Counted from the first letter of the stretch, positions 24,789 through 32,986 are shown. The stretch: 64,000 bases of DNA from Microvirga flocculans ATCC BAA-817 (GCF_000518665.1 NZ_JAEA01000003.1:1-64000); one strand, 5' to 3'. A program made the numbers and translations. The notes: generated by a model from the sequence alone, not told the origin.

Positions 24789-25256
24789 ATGACACCCCGT
24801 TGGATCAACGCCATTCTGTCGAGCCGTGTAACGGAGGTCGCCGCCCGCATTCTCTTCACCTTCCCGTTCTGGGGAAGCGGGCTTGCCAAGCTGCTGGACT
24901 TTTCCGGCGGCATGGCGGAGATGCGCCAGTTCGGGCTCGAGCCCGCATGGTTCTACAACAGCCTCACCCTCTTCGTTCAGCTCGTCGGCTCCGGCCTCAT
25001 CATTTCGCGGCGCTGGACCTGGCTCGGCGCCGGGGCGCTCGGCGTCTTCACCTTCCTGACCATCCCGATCGTCCACGCCTTCTGGCGTCTCGAGGGAGAA
25101 CGCGCCATTGCGGCCTTCCACACGGCGGGCGAGCACATGGGCATGATCGGAGCGCTGGTCCTGGTCTCGATCCTGGCCCTGCGCCCGAAGCCGGCCGGCC
25201 TGGAGGGCCGTGCACAGAACCTTGATGCTTCCGCTGCCGGGATGTTGCAGCGTTAA
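24789..25256 (+). CDS. DoxX family membrane protein
   Basis: A 155-residue inner-membrane protein with four helices and the DoxX pattern ARILFTFPFWGSGLAKLLDFSGGMAEMRQFGL near residues 19-50. The third-helix region VHAFWRLEGERAIAAFHTAGEHMGMIGALVLV contains conserved histidines. AAGGAG lies 6 bp before the ATG. The physiological role is unclear; related proteins take part in redox or membrane stress complexes. It follows the patatin gene by 52 bp and could be in the same transcript. Confidence 0.87.
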   Translation: MTPRWINAILSSRVTEVAARILFTFPFWGSGLAKLLDFSGGMAEMRQFGLEPAWFYNSLTLFVQLVGSGLIISRRWTWLGAGALGVFTFLTIPIVHAFWRLEGERAIAAFHTAGEHMGMIGALVLVSILALRPKPAGLEGRAQNLDASAAGMLQR

Positions 25257-25387
25257 GCATTGATTCACCTTGGATCATTCATCTGAAGCCAAGCCAACAC
25301 ATGATCACGGGTCTGCCCCAAAGCGGTCACAGCCCGGAGGATCATGAAGGCAGGTTGAAGAAACAGCCTGCATTTCAGAGAGGAAAC

Positions 25388-25576
25388 ATGACCCAGAACG
25401 CCTCAGGCCGCGATGCTCGACCGGGCAAGCAGCATGCCGGTCCATCCATCCCGGCCTTCAAGGAAGTGGCCCTGCCTGCCCTCGCCGCAGCCGTTCAGGC
25501 CGCCAAGCCGCAGCAGAGCCCGCCGAAACCCGCCGCGCCTCCGGCCATCCTGCGCAAGGAAGCGATGCTGGGTTGA
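25388..25576 (+). CDS. Small Pro/Ala-rich hypothetical protein, 62 residues
   Basis: A short reading frame, MTQNASGRDARPGKQHAGPS to the end ILRKEAMLG. It is rich in Pro, Ala and Lys (AVQAAKPQQSPPKPAAPPA) and predicted to be disordered. An AGAGGAAAC ribosome site lies directly upstream, and a textbook terminator starts 13 bp after the stop, so it has the outline of a complete single-gene unit. No signal peptide or domain is visible and the function is unknown. The terminator and ribosome site are the main reasons to accept it. Confidence 0.6.
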   Translation: MTQNASGRDARPGKQHAGPSIPAFKEVALPALAAAVQAAKPQQSPPKPAAPPAILRKEAMLG

Positions 25577-25588
25577 CGGGTCAAAACG

Positions 25589-25615
25589 AAAGAGCGCCCT
25601 TCGGGGCGCTCTTTT
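25589..25615 (+). terminator. Rho-independent terminator
   Basis: A perfect 11-bp stem (AAAGAGCGCCC at 25589-25599 with GGGCGCTCTTT at 25604-25614) closed by a UUCG tetraloop and ending in TTTT. It directly follows the 62-residue small gene. The A-rich 5' side could also stop the convergent L,D-transpeptidase transcript. Confidence 0.9.
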
Positions 25616-25642
25616 CATGTCGTGCGACGGATCTGTCCGGAC

Positions 25643-26230
25643 TTAGCGGACGATGACCTTAGCGTTCACCGGGACCCGGTTATAGAGGTCGACCACGTCG
25701 ATGTTGCGCATCCGGATGCAGCCGGAGGACACGGCGAAGCCGATCTTCTCGGGCTCGTTCGTGCCGTGGATCCGGTAGAGGGTGTCCTTGTTGCCCTCGT
25801 AGAGATAGAGCGCCCGGGCTCCGAGCGGGTTCTCCGGACCGCCCTTCGTATATTTCACATGCGGCCAGCGGGCCTTCATCTCGGCGGGCGGGTTCCAGTC
25901 CGGCCATTCAGCCTTGCGGGCGACGGTGGCCGTCCCGGTCCATCCATAGGCCTCGTCACCCACGGCAACGCCGTAGCGGATCGCCTTCTTGTTGGGCTGG
26001 ACGAGGTAGAGCTGGCGCTCCTTGGTGTCGACCACGATGGTCCCCGGAGCTTCTCCCGTGGGATCGTCGATGAGGTAGCGCCCGAAGCGCGGATCCTCCT
26101 CCGCCTTCGGGACCTGCGCCATCCACTCGGCATCGCGCGCGGAAACCTGCGGATCGGGAACGCCCTTGAAGTTACATCCGGCCAGGGCGGCCATCATTGC
26201 CAAAAGAAGGGGCAGACGAGAGAGGCGCAT
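25643..26230 (-). CDS. L,D-transpeptidase (YkuD) lipoprotein
   Basis: A 195-residue cell-envelope enzyme. The N-terminus is a lipoprotein signal with lipobox LAGC (residues 16-19). The YkuD catalytic domain (about 60-195) shows IVVDTKERQLYLV, the histidine element YRIHGTNEP (about 154-162) and the nucleophile segment SSGCIRMRN (about 169-177, Cys172). It forms 3-3 peptidoglycan cross-links or attaches proteins to the wall in the periplasm. The gene is monocistronic, convergent with the 62-residue gene and divergent from the histone-deacetylase-like gene. Confidence 0.92.
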   Translation of the reverse strand: MRLSRLPLLLAMMAALAGCNFKGVPDPQVSARDAEWMAQVPKAEEDPRFGRYLIDDPTGEAPGTIVVDTKERQLYLVQPNKKAIRYGVAVGDEAYGWTGTATVARKAEWPDWNPPAEMKARWPHVKYTKGGPENPLGARALYLYEGNKDTLYRIHGTNEPEKIGFAVSSGCIRMRNIDVVDLYNRVPVNAKVIVR

Positions 26231-26352
26231 CGTGCAAAGCTCTGGGGGGACTCAGCGGAGGCTGAGCCGTCAATTGGGTTCAGGGGGCTTATAGACCGCA
26301 GGGTCCATGAGTCGAATCGAAACACACCATGGCACGGCTCCACTTCGGAAAG

Positions 26353-26367
26353 TGTTGCATCGCAACA
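26353..26367. promoter_or_regulatory. Palindrome in the divergent promoter region
   Basis: TGTTGC-ATC-GCAACA is a perfect 6-bp inverted repeat with a 3-bp spacer. It lies between the L,D-transpeptidase start (26230) and the histone-deacetylase-like start (26429). It may be an operator; no regulator is adjacent to name. Confidence 0.35.
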
Positions 26368-26428
26368 ACATAGACAGGCACACGTGACGCTGCGACACTG
26401 GCAGCGGCTCCACCCTCCAAGAAGACAC

Positions 26429-27370
26429 ATGTCAACGCTCTACATCAGCCACCCGGCCTGCCTCGACCACCAGACGCCCCTCGGACATCCGGAACGTCCC
26501 GACCGCATCCGCGCCATCGAGCGCGCCCTTGAAAAGGAGCGGTTCACCTCGCTCGTCCGCGAGCAGGCTCCGATGGCGGAAATGGGGTGCCTCGCCCTCG
26601 CCCATCCGGAAGAATACATCGTCCGCCTGCGCGACATCAGCCCCCGGGAAGGGCTAATCCGGATTGATGAGGACACGGTCATGTCCCCCGGCACCTACGA
26701 GGCGGCGCTGCGGGCCGCAGGCGGCGCGGCGCTGGCGGTGGACGAGGTCATGACGGGCAAGGCGGCGAACGCCTTCGTGGCCACGCGCCCGCCGGGCCAT
26801 CACGCCGAGCGCAGCAAGGCCATGGGCTTCTGCTTCTTCAACAACGCGGCCATCGCCGCCCGCCACGCGCAGAGAAAGCACGGGGCCGAGCGCGTCGCGA
26901 TCTTCGACTGGGACGTGCATCACGGCAACGGCACCCAGGACATCTTCTGGTCGGACCGGACCGTGCTTTATTGCTCGACCCACGAGGCCCCCCTGTATCC
27001 CGGCACCGGCGCGCTCTCGGAGACGGGCGATTTCGGCACCATCGTCAATGCGCCGCTGAATGCGGGCGACGGCAGCGAGGCGTTCCGCGAGGCGGTGGAA
27101 ACCGCGATCCTGCCGCGCATCGACGACTTCGCGCCCGACCTCATCATCATCTCGGCCGGGTTCGACGCCCATTGGCGCGACCCGCTCGCCAGCCTGAACC
27201 TGACGGAAACGGATTTCGCCTGGGCGACCCAGAAGCTGATGAATCTGGCCGCGCGCCATTGTGGTCAGCGGATCGTCTCGGTTCTCGAAGGCGGCTACGA
27301 CCTGGAAGGCCTGTCGAAATCCGTGGCCTTCCATCTCGATGCGCTCATGGGGCGCGAGATCGTCAAGTAA
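26429..27370 (+). CDS. Histone deacetylase family protein (acetylpolyamine amidohydrolase-like)
   Basis: A 313-residue zinc amidohydrolase of the class II HDAC fold. Motifs: HPERPDR (about 20-26), the paired histidines PPGHHAE (about 121-127), CFFNNAAIAA, the zinc ligands in DWDVHHGNGTQ (about 157-167) and Asp in SAGFDAH (about 246-252), and the catalytic tyrosine region GGYDL. Bacterial members deacetylate polyamines or other acetylated amines. The start at 26429 is set by homology; the longer upstream frame is spurious. In many Hyphomicrobiales, from memory, this gene stands next to xseB, but here it is separate by 26 kb. A palindromic element follows. Confidence 0.92.
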   Translation: MSTLYISHPACLDHQTPLGHPERPDRIRAIERALEKERFTSLVREQAPMAEMGCLALAHPEEYIVRLRDISPREGLIRIDEDTVMSPGTYEAALRAAGGAALAVDEVMTGKAANAFVATRPPGHHAERSKAMGFCFFNNAAIAARHAQRKHGAERVAIFDWDVHHGNGTQDIFWSDRTVLYCSTHEAPLYPGTGALSETGDFGTIVNAPLNAGDGSEAFREAVETAILPRIDDFAPDLIIISAGFDAHWRDPLASLNLTETDFAWATQKLMNLAARHCGQRIVSVLEGGYDLEGLSKSVAFHLDALMGREIVK

Positions 27371-27460
27371 AAAAGGGCTGCTCAAGCATCGGACCCAAAA
27401 GTGGACTTGCACTTTTGGGATCCATCCGATGCTTCTTTCTTTGAGAAGCGCAGCCCTTTT
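27371..27460. repeat. Nested REP-like palindrome / bidirectional terminator
   Basis: An outer repeat (AAAAGGGCTGC at 27371-27381, GCAGCCCTTTT at 27450-27460) encloses an inner one: AAGCATCGGA (27384-27393) with TCCGATGCTT (27425-27434), and CCCAAAAGTG (27394-27403) with CACTTTTGGG (27410-27419). The inner unit resembles a dispersed intergenic element common in Hyphomicrobiales. Its place between convergent genes and the flanking A and T runs suggest it also terminates both. Confidence 0.75.
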
Positions 27461-27463
27461 CGA

Positions 27464-28753
27464 TCAGCACTCGATCGGTTCCTGGCCCAGCAGCTCGATG
27501 CCGAAGCCGGAGAGGCCCACATAGGAGCGGCTCGAGGTCGCCAGGTTACGGATGGAGGAAACGCCGAGATCCTTGAGGATCTGCGCCCCGAGGCCGATTT
27601 CGCGCCACTGGCTGGCCCGCGTCGCCTCCGAGGCCGTCTCCTCGGTGTCCGTGAACGAGGTCGTGGGCACGCCCGCCGTGCCGTCGCGCAGGTAGACGAG
27701 GACGCCCCTGCCCTCCTTCACGAAGCGCTGCAGGGCGGCATTGACCGTCTTGCCGCCCTCGAACACGTCGGTAAGCGCATTGGCCCGGTGCAGGCGCACG
27801 GGAATGTCGGCTCCATCGCCGATACGGCCATGGACGAGGGCGATGTGCTGCACGCTGTCGAAAGGCGTCGAATAGGCATGGCCCGTGAACGAACCCCACT
27901 GGGTCTCGACCGGGAAGGTGGCGATGCGCTCGACCAGCTTCTCGCGTGCCTGTCGGTAGGCGATGAGATCGGCAACCGAGATGCGCTTCAGGCCGTGCTT
28001 CTCGGCGAAGGCGTCGATCTGCGCGCCCTTCATCACCGTGCCGTCGTCATTGGCGAGCTCACAGATCACGCCCACCGGGGGCAGACCCGCGAGCTTGCAC
28101 AGGTCGACGGCGGCCTCCGTATGGCCGGAGCGCATGAGAACGCCGCCATCCTTGGCGATCAGCGGAAAAACGTGGCCGGGCCGCACGAAATCGGCCGCGC
28201 CCATGTTGTTGTTGGCGAGCGCCCGGACCGTGTTGGAACGCTGCTCGGCGGAGATGCCGGTGGTCAGCCCGTGCTTGACGTCCACGGTGACCGTGAAGGC
28301 CGTGCCCAGCGGGGCATCGTTCGAGGCCACCATCGGATCGAGCCGCAGGCGGCGCGCCTCCGCCGCCGTGAGCGGGGCGCAGACGATGCCGCAGGTGTTG
28401 CGGATGATGAAGGCCATCTTCTCCGGGGTGCAGAGGGAGGCGGCGACGACGAGGTCGCCCTCGTTCTCGCGGTCGTCGTCATCCGTGACGACGACGATTT
28501 CACCGCGAGCGAAAGCCTCGATGGCATCGGTGACGGAATGGGACATCAGGGCCTCCTGGGCGGGTGCGGGCAGAAAATCGTTGGGAGTGACGGCCCCGCG
28601 GGTTTCACGGGCGATCAATTCCGCCGTGTCCCGGGAGAGCCAAGCCTGCTCGGAGTTGCACAACTGGGTGACGGCGCCGGGCGTCACGCCGATCCGCCGC
28701 GCGAATTCCACGCGCGAGACACCATTGCGGGAGAGCCACTCAGCCAGTTTCAT
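27464..28753 (-). CDS. ribB: HTH-fused 3,4-dihydroxy-2-butanone-4-phosphate synthase with degenerate RibA-like domain
   Basis: A 429-residue three-part protein. Residues 1-62 form a Cro-like helix-turn-helix (FARRIGVTPGAVTQLCN). Residues 70-275 are RibB, with the acidic motif TDDDDRENEGDLV and RSGHTEAAVDL; this part makes the four-carbon riboflavin precursor from ribulose 5-phosphate. The C-terminal part resembles GTP cyclohydrolase II, but its zinc cysteines are gone (HRANALTDVFEGGKTVNA instead of HSECLTGDVFGSLRCDCG), so it is probably inactive (RibX-like). The ATG at 28753 has no clear ribosome site, whereas an internal ATG at 28546, exactly at the RibB start, has AGGAGG 5 bp upstream. Two products are therefore possible. 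An ATTTTAGT palindrome precedes the gene. Confidence 0.9.
   Translation of the reverse strand: MKLAEWLSRNGVSRVEFARRIGVTPGAVTQLCNSEQAWLSRDTAELIARETRGAVTPNDFLPAPAQEALMSHSVTDAIEAFARGEIVVVTDDDDRENEGDLVVAASLCTPEKMAFIIRNTCGIVCAPLTAAEARRLRLDPMVASNDAPLGTAFTVTVDVKHGLTTGISAEQRSNTVRALANNNMGAADFVRPGHVFPLIAKDGGVLMRSGHTEAAVDLCKLAGLPPVGVICELANDDGTVMKGAQIDAFAEKHGLKRISVADLIAYRQAREKLVERIATFPVETQWGSFTGHAYSTPFDSVQHIALVHGRIGDGADIPVRLHRANALTDVFEGGKTVNAALQRFVKEGRGVLVYLRDGTAGVPTTSFTDTEETASEATRASQWREIGLGAQILKDLGVSSIRNLATSSRSYVGLSGFGIELLGQEPIEC
28552..28557 (-). promoter_or_regulatory. Strong internal ribosome-binding site within the ribB fusion gene
   Basis: On the minus strand AGGAGG stands 5 bp upstream of an in-frame ATG (28546-28544) that corresponds to the usual N-terminus of stand-alone RibB (MSHSVTDAIEAFARG). 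It could start a shorter enzyme without the HTH domain. Confidence 0.6.
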
Positions 28754-28777
28754 GCCGGTGGCTTAGCGGATGGCAGG

Positions 28778-28796
28778 ATTTTAGTAAAACTAAAAT
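28778..28796. promoter_or_regulatory. Palindromic candidate operator upstream of HTH-ribB
   Basis: ATTTTAGT-AAA-ACTAAAAT is a perfect 8-bp inverted repeat with a 3-bp spacer, lying 25-43 bp upstream of the start codon. It stands out as AT-rich within GC-rich DNA. A Cro-like HTH encoded by the next gene could bind it and repress its own promoter. No FMN riboswitch is seen here. Confidence 0.55.
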
Positions 28797-28847
28797 TTGC
28801 AAATCAAGGCTTGCAAAGATGAGGCTGCGAAGAGCCTCCGTCCAGCC

Positions 28848-29963
28848 TCAAGCCTTGAACGGCCAGGCCGCGCTCTCGCCCACCTGCCCCCGGTGGCGCA
28901 GGAAATGGTCTGCCAGGACGCAGGCCACCATGGCCTCGCCCACCGGCACGGCCCGGATGCCGACGCATGGGTCGTGGCGGCCCTTGGTCATGACCTCGGC
29001 CTCGGCGCCGGACCGGGTGACGCTCGAACGGGGCGTGAGGATCGAGGAGGTGGGCTTCACGGCGAACCGGCAGACGACCGGCTGGCCGGTGGAGATGCCC
29101 CCCAAGATGCCGCCGGCATGGTTCGAAAGGAAGGTCGGCGCGCCCTGGTTGCCGGGACGCATCTCGTCCGCGTTCTCCTCGCCGCGCAGGGCGGCGGCGG
29201 CGAACCCGTCGCCGATCTCGACGCCCTTGACCGCATTGATCGACATGAGGGCTGCCGCGAGGTCGGAATCGAGCTTGCCGTAGATCGGCGCGCCGAGGCC
29301 TGCGGGCACGCCCTCGGCCACGACCTCGATCACCGCGCCGATGGAGGAGCCGTCTTTCCGCAGGCCGTCCAGGTATTCCTCGTAGAAGGCGGCGGCCTTC
29401 GCATCCGGACAGAAGAACGGATTGCGCGCAACCTCGTTCCAGTCCCAGTTGCCGCGCTCGATGGCGTGCGGCCCCATCTGCACCAGGGCGCCGCGAATGG
29501 TGACGCCGGGCAGAACCTTGCGGGCGATGGCCCCGGCGGCGACGCGGGCAGCCGTTTCACGGGCCGAGGAGCGTCCGCCGCCGCGATAGTCGCGGATGCC
29601 GTATTTCACGTCGTAGGTGAAATCCGCGTGGCCCGGCCGGTAGGAATTCTTGATCTCGGAATAATCCTTGGACCGCTGGTCCACGTTCTCGATGAGAAGC
29701 GCGATGGGCGTGCCGGTGGTGACCTGCTTTCCCGTGCGCTCGTCCGTGAAGACGCCGGACAGGATCTTGACCTGATCCGGCTCCTGCCGCTGCGTGGTGA
29801 AGCGCGACTGGCCCGGACGGCGACGGTCGAGTTCCGCCTGAATCTCGGCGGCTTCCAGCGGAATCAGGGGAGGACAGCCATCGACGACGCAGCCGAGGGC
29901 CGGACCATGGCTCTCGCCGAAGGTGGTGACGCGGAACAGATGACCGAAGGTGTTGTAGGACAT
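28848..29963 (-). CDS. aroC: Chorismate synthase
   Basis: A 371-residue enzyme of the shikimate pathway that converts EPSP to chorismate using reduced FMN. Signatures include [17 protein letters not shown] at residues 16-32, [10 protein letters not shown] (about 108-117), [20 protein letters not shown] (about 125-144) and the C-terminal [14 protein letters not shown]. The ATG at 29963 gives the usual [20 protein letters not shown] start; an in-frame GTG/ATG at 29999 would add an atypical basic leader. It is downstream of, and co-directional with, no close partner. The HTH-ribB gene lies 94 bp beyond its stop on the same strand, an interesting link because the enzyme depends on flavin. Confidence 0.95.
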   Translation of the reverse strand: MSYNTFGHLFRVTTFGESHGPALGCVVDGCPPLIPLEAAEIQAELDRRRPGQSRFTTQRQEPDQVKILSGVFTDERTGKQVTTGTPIALLIENVDQRSKDYSEIKNSYRPGHADFTYDVKYGIRDYRGGGRSSARETAARVAAGAIARKVLPGVTIRGALVQMGPHAIERGNWDWNEVARNPFFCPDAKAAAFYEEYLDGLRKDGSSIGAVIEVVAEGVPAGLGAPIYGKLDSDLAAALMSINAVKGVEIGDGFAAAALRGEENADEMRPGNQGAPTFLSNHAGGILGGISTGQPVVCRFAVKPTSSILTPRSSVTRSGAEAEVMTKGRHDPCVGIRAVPVGEAMVACVLADHFLRHRGQVGESAAWPFKA

Positions 29964-30047
29964 GGCGCTTCTTCGAGGTTCACGGCCTCTTAGAACCAAA
30001 GCGCCCCGGTGTCACCTCCGGCCTGCTGTGAGCCCTCCCCGGAGCGT

Positions 30048-30440
30048 TCACTCGACACGGATCACGTAGGTATAGGTCCGGATCGTCGGCAGCCCGAGAT
30101 CCGTCGAGCTCCACGGCACGTCGAGGGAAACCTCGTCCGTGCCCTTGAACCCCTTCTTGGGCGTGTAGACGTAAGCCAGCCCGCGAACCTTGGTGCCGGG
30201 GCACAGAGTATCCTTGCCGAGCACCTGCTCGTGGGGAACGATGCGCAGGGTTCCGTTGACGGGGGCCTGCTTGATCTTCACGTCGGGAATGACCGACGGG
30301 TAGCAGGTGTCGACCTCATAGCCGAGGAAGCCGCCGATGGCGGAAACCGTATTCGCCTTGACGGTCCGCTCACGCGTCTCGGCGGATGCGGCGCCCATCA
30401 TGGCAAGAATTCCTGCGGCAACGATGAAAACCCGCCTCAT
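30048..30440 (-). CDS. Exported hypothetical protein with Ig-like (TSUP-type) fold
   Basis: A 130-residue secreted protein. The signal peptide is MRRVFIVAAGILAMMGAASA. The mature part begins ETRERTVKANTVSAIGG and contains one cysteine pair (CYP, LCPG) and the repeat-like beta segments APVNGTLRIVPHE and LAYVYTPKKGFKGTDEVSLDVP. That pattern (G-x-Y-x-P-x-x-G-F-x-G-x-D) occurs in bacterial Ig/cadherin-like exported domains. It is probably periplasmic, of unknown function. The ATG at 30440 has AGGAGC upstream and starts exactly at the signal peptide. It is divergent from the methyltransferase gene. Confidence 0.8.
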   Translation of the reverse strand: MRRVFIVAAGILAMMGAASAETRERTVKANTVSAIGGFLGYEVDTCYPSVIPDVKIKQAPVNGTLRIVPHEQVLGKDTLCPGTKVRGLAYVYTPKKGFKGTDEVSLDVPWSSTDLGLPTIRTYTYVIRVE

Positions 30441-30605
30441 AACATGCTCCTGGTTGAGTAATATCGTTTCCTCGAAGAGCATATTTTCCTTGAGGCTACA
30501 ATAGCCGAGGCTCCTCATCCTTTATCCGGGGCTGCCATTGCACGTTCTCCTTGTTGGAGAAGGCGCGAGATTGCGTAGCGGCATATAGTCCTTTATGGGG
30601 CCCTC

Positions 30606-31382
30606 ATGACGACGCAAGATCATATGAACAACCGCTACGGCAGCTTGGCCGCCCTGGTCTACGACCTCGACAAGCCGGTCGGCCGCATCTTCGGCAGGGA
30701 AATCGATTTCTACCGTGAGCGCCTCGCGGATTGCCGGGGGCGCATTCTGGAGCCGGGCGTGGGCAACGGGCGGCTGCTGGTCCCGCTCCTGGAAGCCGGG
30801 TTGCCCATCGAGGGATTCGATGCGTCCGAGGAAATGCTGGAGCGCTGCCGCGCGTATTGCCGGACGCGGGGCCTGTCACCGCGCCTGGAGCGGATGCGTT
30901 TCCAGGACTTCGCCTATGACCACGCATTCGATGCGATCATCGTTCCCTTCGGCTCGTTCCAGCTCATCGGCGATTTCGGGGAGGCCCTGGCAGTCCTCAG
31001 GCGCTTTCACGACCATCTCGCACCCGGCGGCTGCCTGATCGTGGATCTCGATCCCGTCAGCGACTTCTTCGGCAACAGCCTCCGGGTTCGCAGCTGGCAG
31101 ACCGGCGACGGCGATCTGATCACGCTTCAGGCCCAACAGGTCGAGGTCGACCATATCGCCCAGCGAAAGGTCTCGCATCTGCGCTACGAGCGCTGGCGTG
31201 ACACGCGCCTGATCGAAACCCAATTGGAGCTCTTCACGCTGCGTTGGTGGGGCATGCGCGAGTTCGAACTGGCCCTGAAGGCGAGCGGCTTCGGCGATAT
31301 CGTCATCTCGGGCAGCCACGAGCACGGTCGCGCGCCGAACCGCGAGGACTGGATGATCACCTTCGAAGGGCGTCGGGAGTAA
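30606..31382 (+). CDS. Class I SAM-dependent methyltransferase
   Basis: A 258-residue methyltransferase. The SAM-binding motif I is RILEPGVGNGRLLVPLLEAG (about 46-65), followed by GFDASEEMLERCR (motif II) and the acidic DAIIVPFGSFQLIGD region (motif IV). A C-terminal beta region (about 165-258) may recognise the substrate. It looks like the small-molecule type (ubiquinone/sarcosine-like) but has no feature that names the substrate. It is probably monocistronic and convergent with the phosphatase gene, and a short stem-loop at 31393-31410 overlaps the end of the latter. Confidence 0.85.
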   Translation: MTTQDHMNNRYGSLAALVYDLDKPVGRIFGREIDFYRERLADCRGRILEPGVGNGRLLVPLLEAGLPIEGFDASEEMLERCRAYCRTRGLSPRLERMRFQDFAYDHAFDAIIVPFGSFQLIGDFGEALAVLRRFHDHLAPGGCLIVDLDPVSDFFGNSLRVRSWQTGDGDLITLQAQQVEVDHIAQRKVSHLRYERWRDTRLIETQLELFTLRWWGMREFELALKASGFGDIVISGSHEHGRAPNREDWMITFEGRRE

Positions 31383-31399
31383 AACGTACCGGGGTGGGC

Positions 31400-31993
31400 T
31401 TAAACCCACCGATAGCTGCGTCCTTCGATCACGAGGACCCGCCCCTGCCAGATATCGAGGCTCGCGGCCTGGCGGGTGGAGACGCCGCAGGCCATGGACA
31501 GGAAGGCCCGGGCGACGCCGCCATGGGCCACCACCGCCGTGTCGCGGGTCAGATCGTAGAGGAAGGGGCGGATGCGCTCGACCAGCATGGCGTAGCTCTC
31601 GCCGCCGCCGGGCGGGGCGTAGTGCCATTTGTCCTGCTCGCGCAGAGACGCAAGCTGCGGCTCGGCCTTGCGGACCTCCTTCCAGGTCATGCCTTCCCAA
31701 GCGCCGAAGGTCAGCTCGACCAGGCGCTCGTCCAGCTTGTAGCCCTCGGGGTGGAGGCCCATGGTCCGGCGCATGATTTCCATGGTCTCGCGGGTGCGGG
31801 TCATGGGGCTCGCGACATAGGCCAGATCTTCGTAACGGGGCGCGAGGGCGGCGAGCCGTCTCCCCGCCTCCTCCGCCTGGACGCGGCCCATATCGTTGAG
31901 GGGGATGTCCTTCTGCCCCTGGAGCCGTCCTTCGAGATTCCAGTCCGTCTCGCCATGGCGAATGAAGTAGATCGTGGGGCGGGACGGGGTCAC
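31400..31993 (-). CDS. Histidine phosphatase family protein (phosphoglycerate mutase-like)
   Basis: A 197-residue protein with the catalytic motif IRHGETDWN (residues 11-19), the second-half arginine in SPMTRTRETMEIM, the proton-donor glutamate region ERLVELTFGAWEGMTW, and the second histidine in VVAHGGVARAF. This is the broad-specificity acid phosphatase/GpmB-like branch and works in the cytoplasm. The start is GTG at 31993. It follows fabI by 41 bp on the same strand, so the pair may be co-transcribed. Confidence 0.9.
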   Translation of the reverse strand: MTPSRPTIYFIRHGETDWNLEGRLQGQKDIPLNDMGRVQAEEAGRRLAALAPRYEDLAYVASPMTRTRETMEIMRRTMGLHPEGYKLDERLVELTFGAWEGMTWKEVRKAEPQLASLREQDKWHYAPPGGGESYAMLVERIRPFLYDLTRDTAVVAHGGVARAFLSMACGVSTRQAASLDIWQGRVLVIEGRSYRWV

Positions 31994-32034
31994 GGTTCAG
32001 GTCCGGTTACGCGTGGGGCACAGGTCGGCGCAGG

Positions 32035-32859
32035 CTAGTCTTTGTCGAGGGACAGGTCCGGAGCTTCCGGGTTCTTCATGCCGACCACGTGGTAGCCCGC
32101 ATCCACGTGCAGGATCTCGCCGGTCATGCCGCGGGACATGTCGGAGACGAGATAGGCGGCGGTGTCGCCCACCTCCTCGATGGTGACCGTGCGGCGCAGG
32201 GGCGAGTTGTACTCGTTCCATTTCAGGATGTAGCGGAAATCGCCGATGCCGGAAGCGGCGAGCGTCTTGATCGGGCCAGCCGAGATGGCGTTGACGCGGA
32301 TGTTCTTGGGGCCCAGATCCGCCGCCAGATAGCGCACCGAGGCCTCGAGCGCCGCCTTCGCCACGCCCATGACGTTGTAGTGCGGCATCCACTTCTCGGC
32401 GCCGTAATAGGTGAGCGTCAGCAGCGAGCCGCCATCGGTCATGAGCTTCTCGGCGCGCTGGGCGATGGCCGTGAAGGAATAGCAGGAGATGAGGAGCGAC
32501 TTGGTGAAGTTGCCCTCCGAGGTCTCCACATAGCGGCCCGTGAGCTCGTCCTTGTCCGAGAAGGCGATGCAGTGAACCACGAAGTCGAGGGAGCCCCACA
32601 GGCGCTTCACCTCTTCGAACACGGCGTCGATGGAGGCCCCGTCCGTCACGTCGCAATGGCCGACGACGGCGGCGTCGAGCTCCTTCGCGAGCGGTTCGAC
32701 GCGCTTCTTGAGGGCGTCGCCCTGATACGTGAAGGCGAGTTCCGCCCCATGCTGGCGGGCTGCCTGTGCAATGCCCCAGGCGATGGAACGGTTATTCGCC
32801 ACGCCCATGATCAAGCCGCGCTTGCCGGCCAGAATGCCGGTGGCCTTTGTCTCCGCCAT
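32035..32859 (-). CDS. fabI: Enoyl-[acyl-carrier-protein] reductase (NADH)
   Basis: A 274-residue SDR-type reductase of type II fatty acid synthesis. It has the FabI nucleotide site GKRGLIMGVANNRSIAWGIAQA (about 12-33), the ADP-ribose contact CDVTD, and the catalytic Tyr-x6-Lys seen as YYGAEKWMPHYNVMGVAKAALEA. The short second half has GPIKTLAASGIGDF. It reduces trans-2-enoyl-ACP and is the triclosan target in many bacteria. The length is normal. It starts with ATG at 32859, and the phosphatase gene follows 41 bp downstream. Confidence 0.95.
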   Translation of the reverse strand: MAETKATGILAGKRGLIMGVANNRSIAWGIAQAARQHGAELAFTYQGDALKKRVEPLAKELDAAVVGHCDVTDGASIDAVFEEVKRLWGSLDFVVHCIAFSDKDELTGRYVETSEGNFTKSLLISCYSFTAIAQRAEKLMTDGGSLLTLTYYGAEKWMPHYNVMGVAKAALEASVRYLAADLGPKNIRVNAISAGPIKTLAASGIGDFRYILKWNEYNSPLRRTVTIEEVGDTAAYLVSDMSRGMTGEILHVDAGYHVVGMKNPEAPDLSLDKD

Positions 32860-32949
32860 GGTTCACCTAGATCGTCGCTGGAGAGGTCAATTGAGGAACG
32901 GCCTCTTTAGCCGACCCTGAGACCACGGGGAAGCCCTCTTGGCATCCGG

Positions 32950-32966
32950 CGGCCCGATCCGGGCCG
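32950..32966. terminator. Short GC-rich hairpin between dnaJ-like gene and fabI
   Basis: CGGCCCG-ATC-CGGGCCG is a 7-bp perfect stem with a three-base loop, about 40 bp past the DnaJ-like stop on the minus strand. It has no T tract and may be a weak terminator or an operator for fabI, whose start is 91 bp further on. Confidence 0.45.
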
Positions 32967-32986
32967 ATGAGGATTAATTTTCTAAG

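Noticed and set aside
27401..28822. A 473-codon plus-strand frame opposite HTH-ribB
   Set aside because: Antisense shadow with no family resemblance; the minus strand holds conserved RibB motifs.
28754..28847. A possible FMN riboswitch upstream of the ribB fusion gene
   Set aside because: The conserved FMN aptamer segments are absent; only the AT-rich palindrome is seen, and the leader is short.
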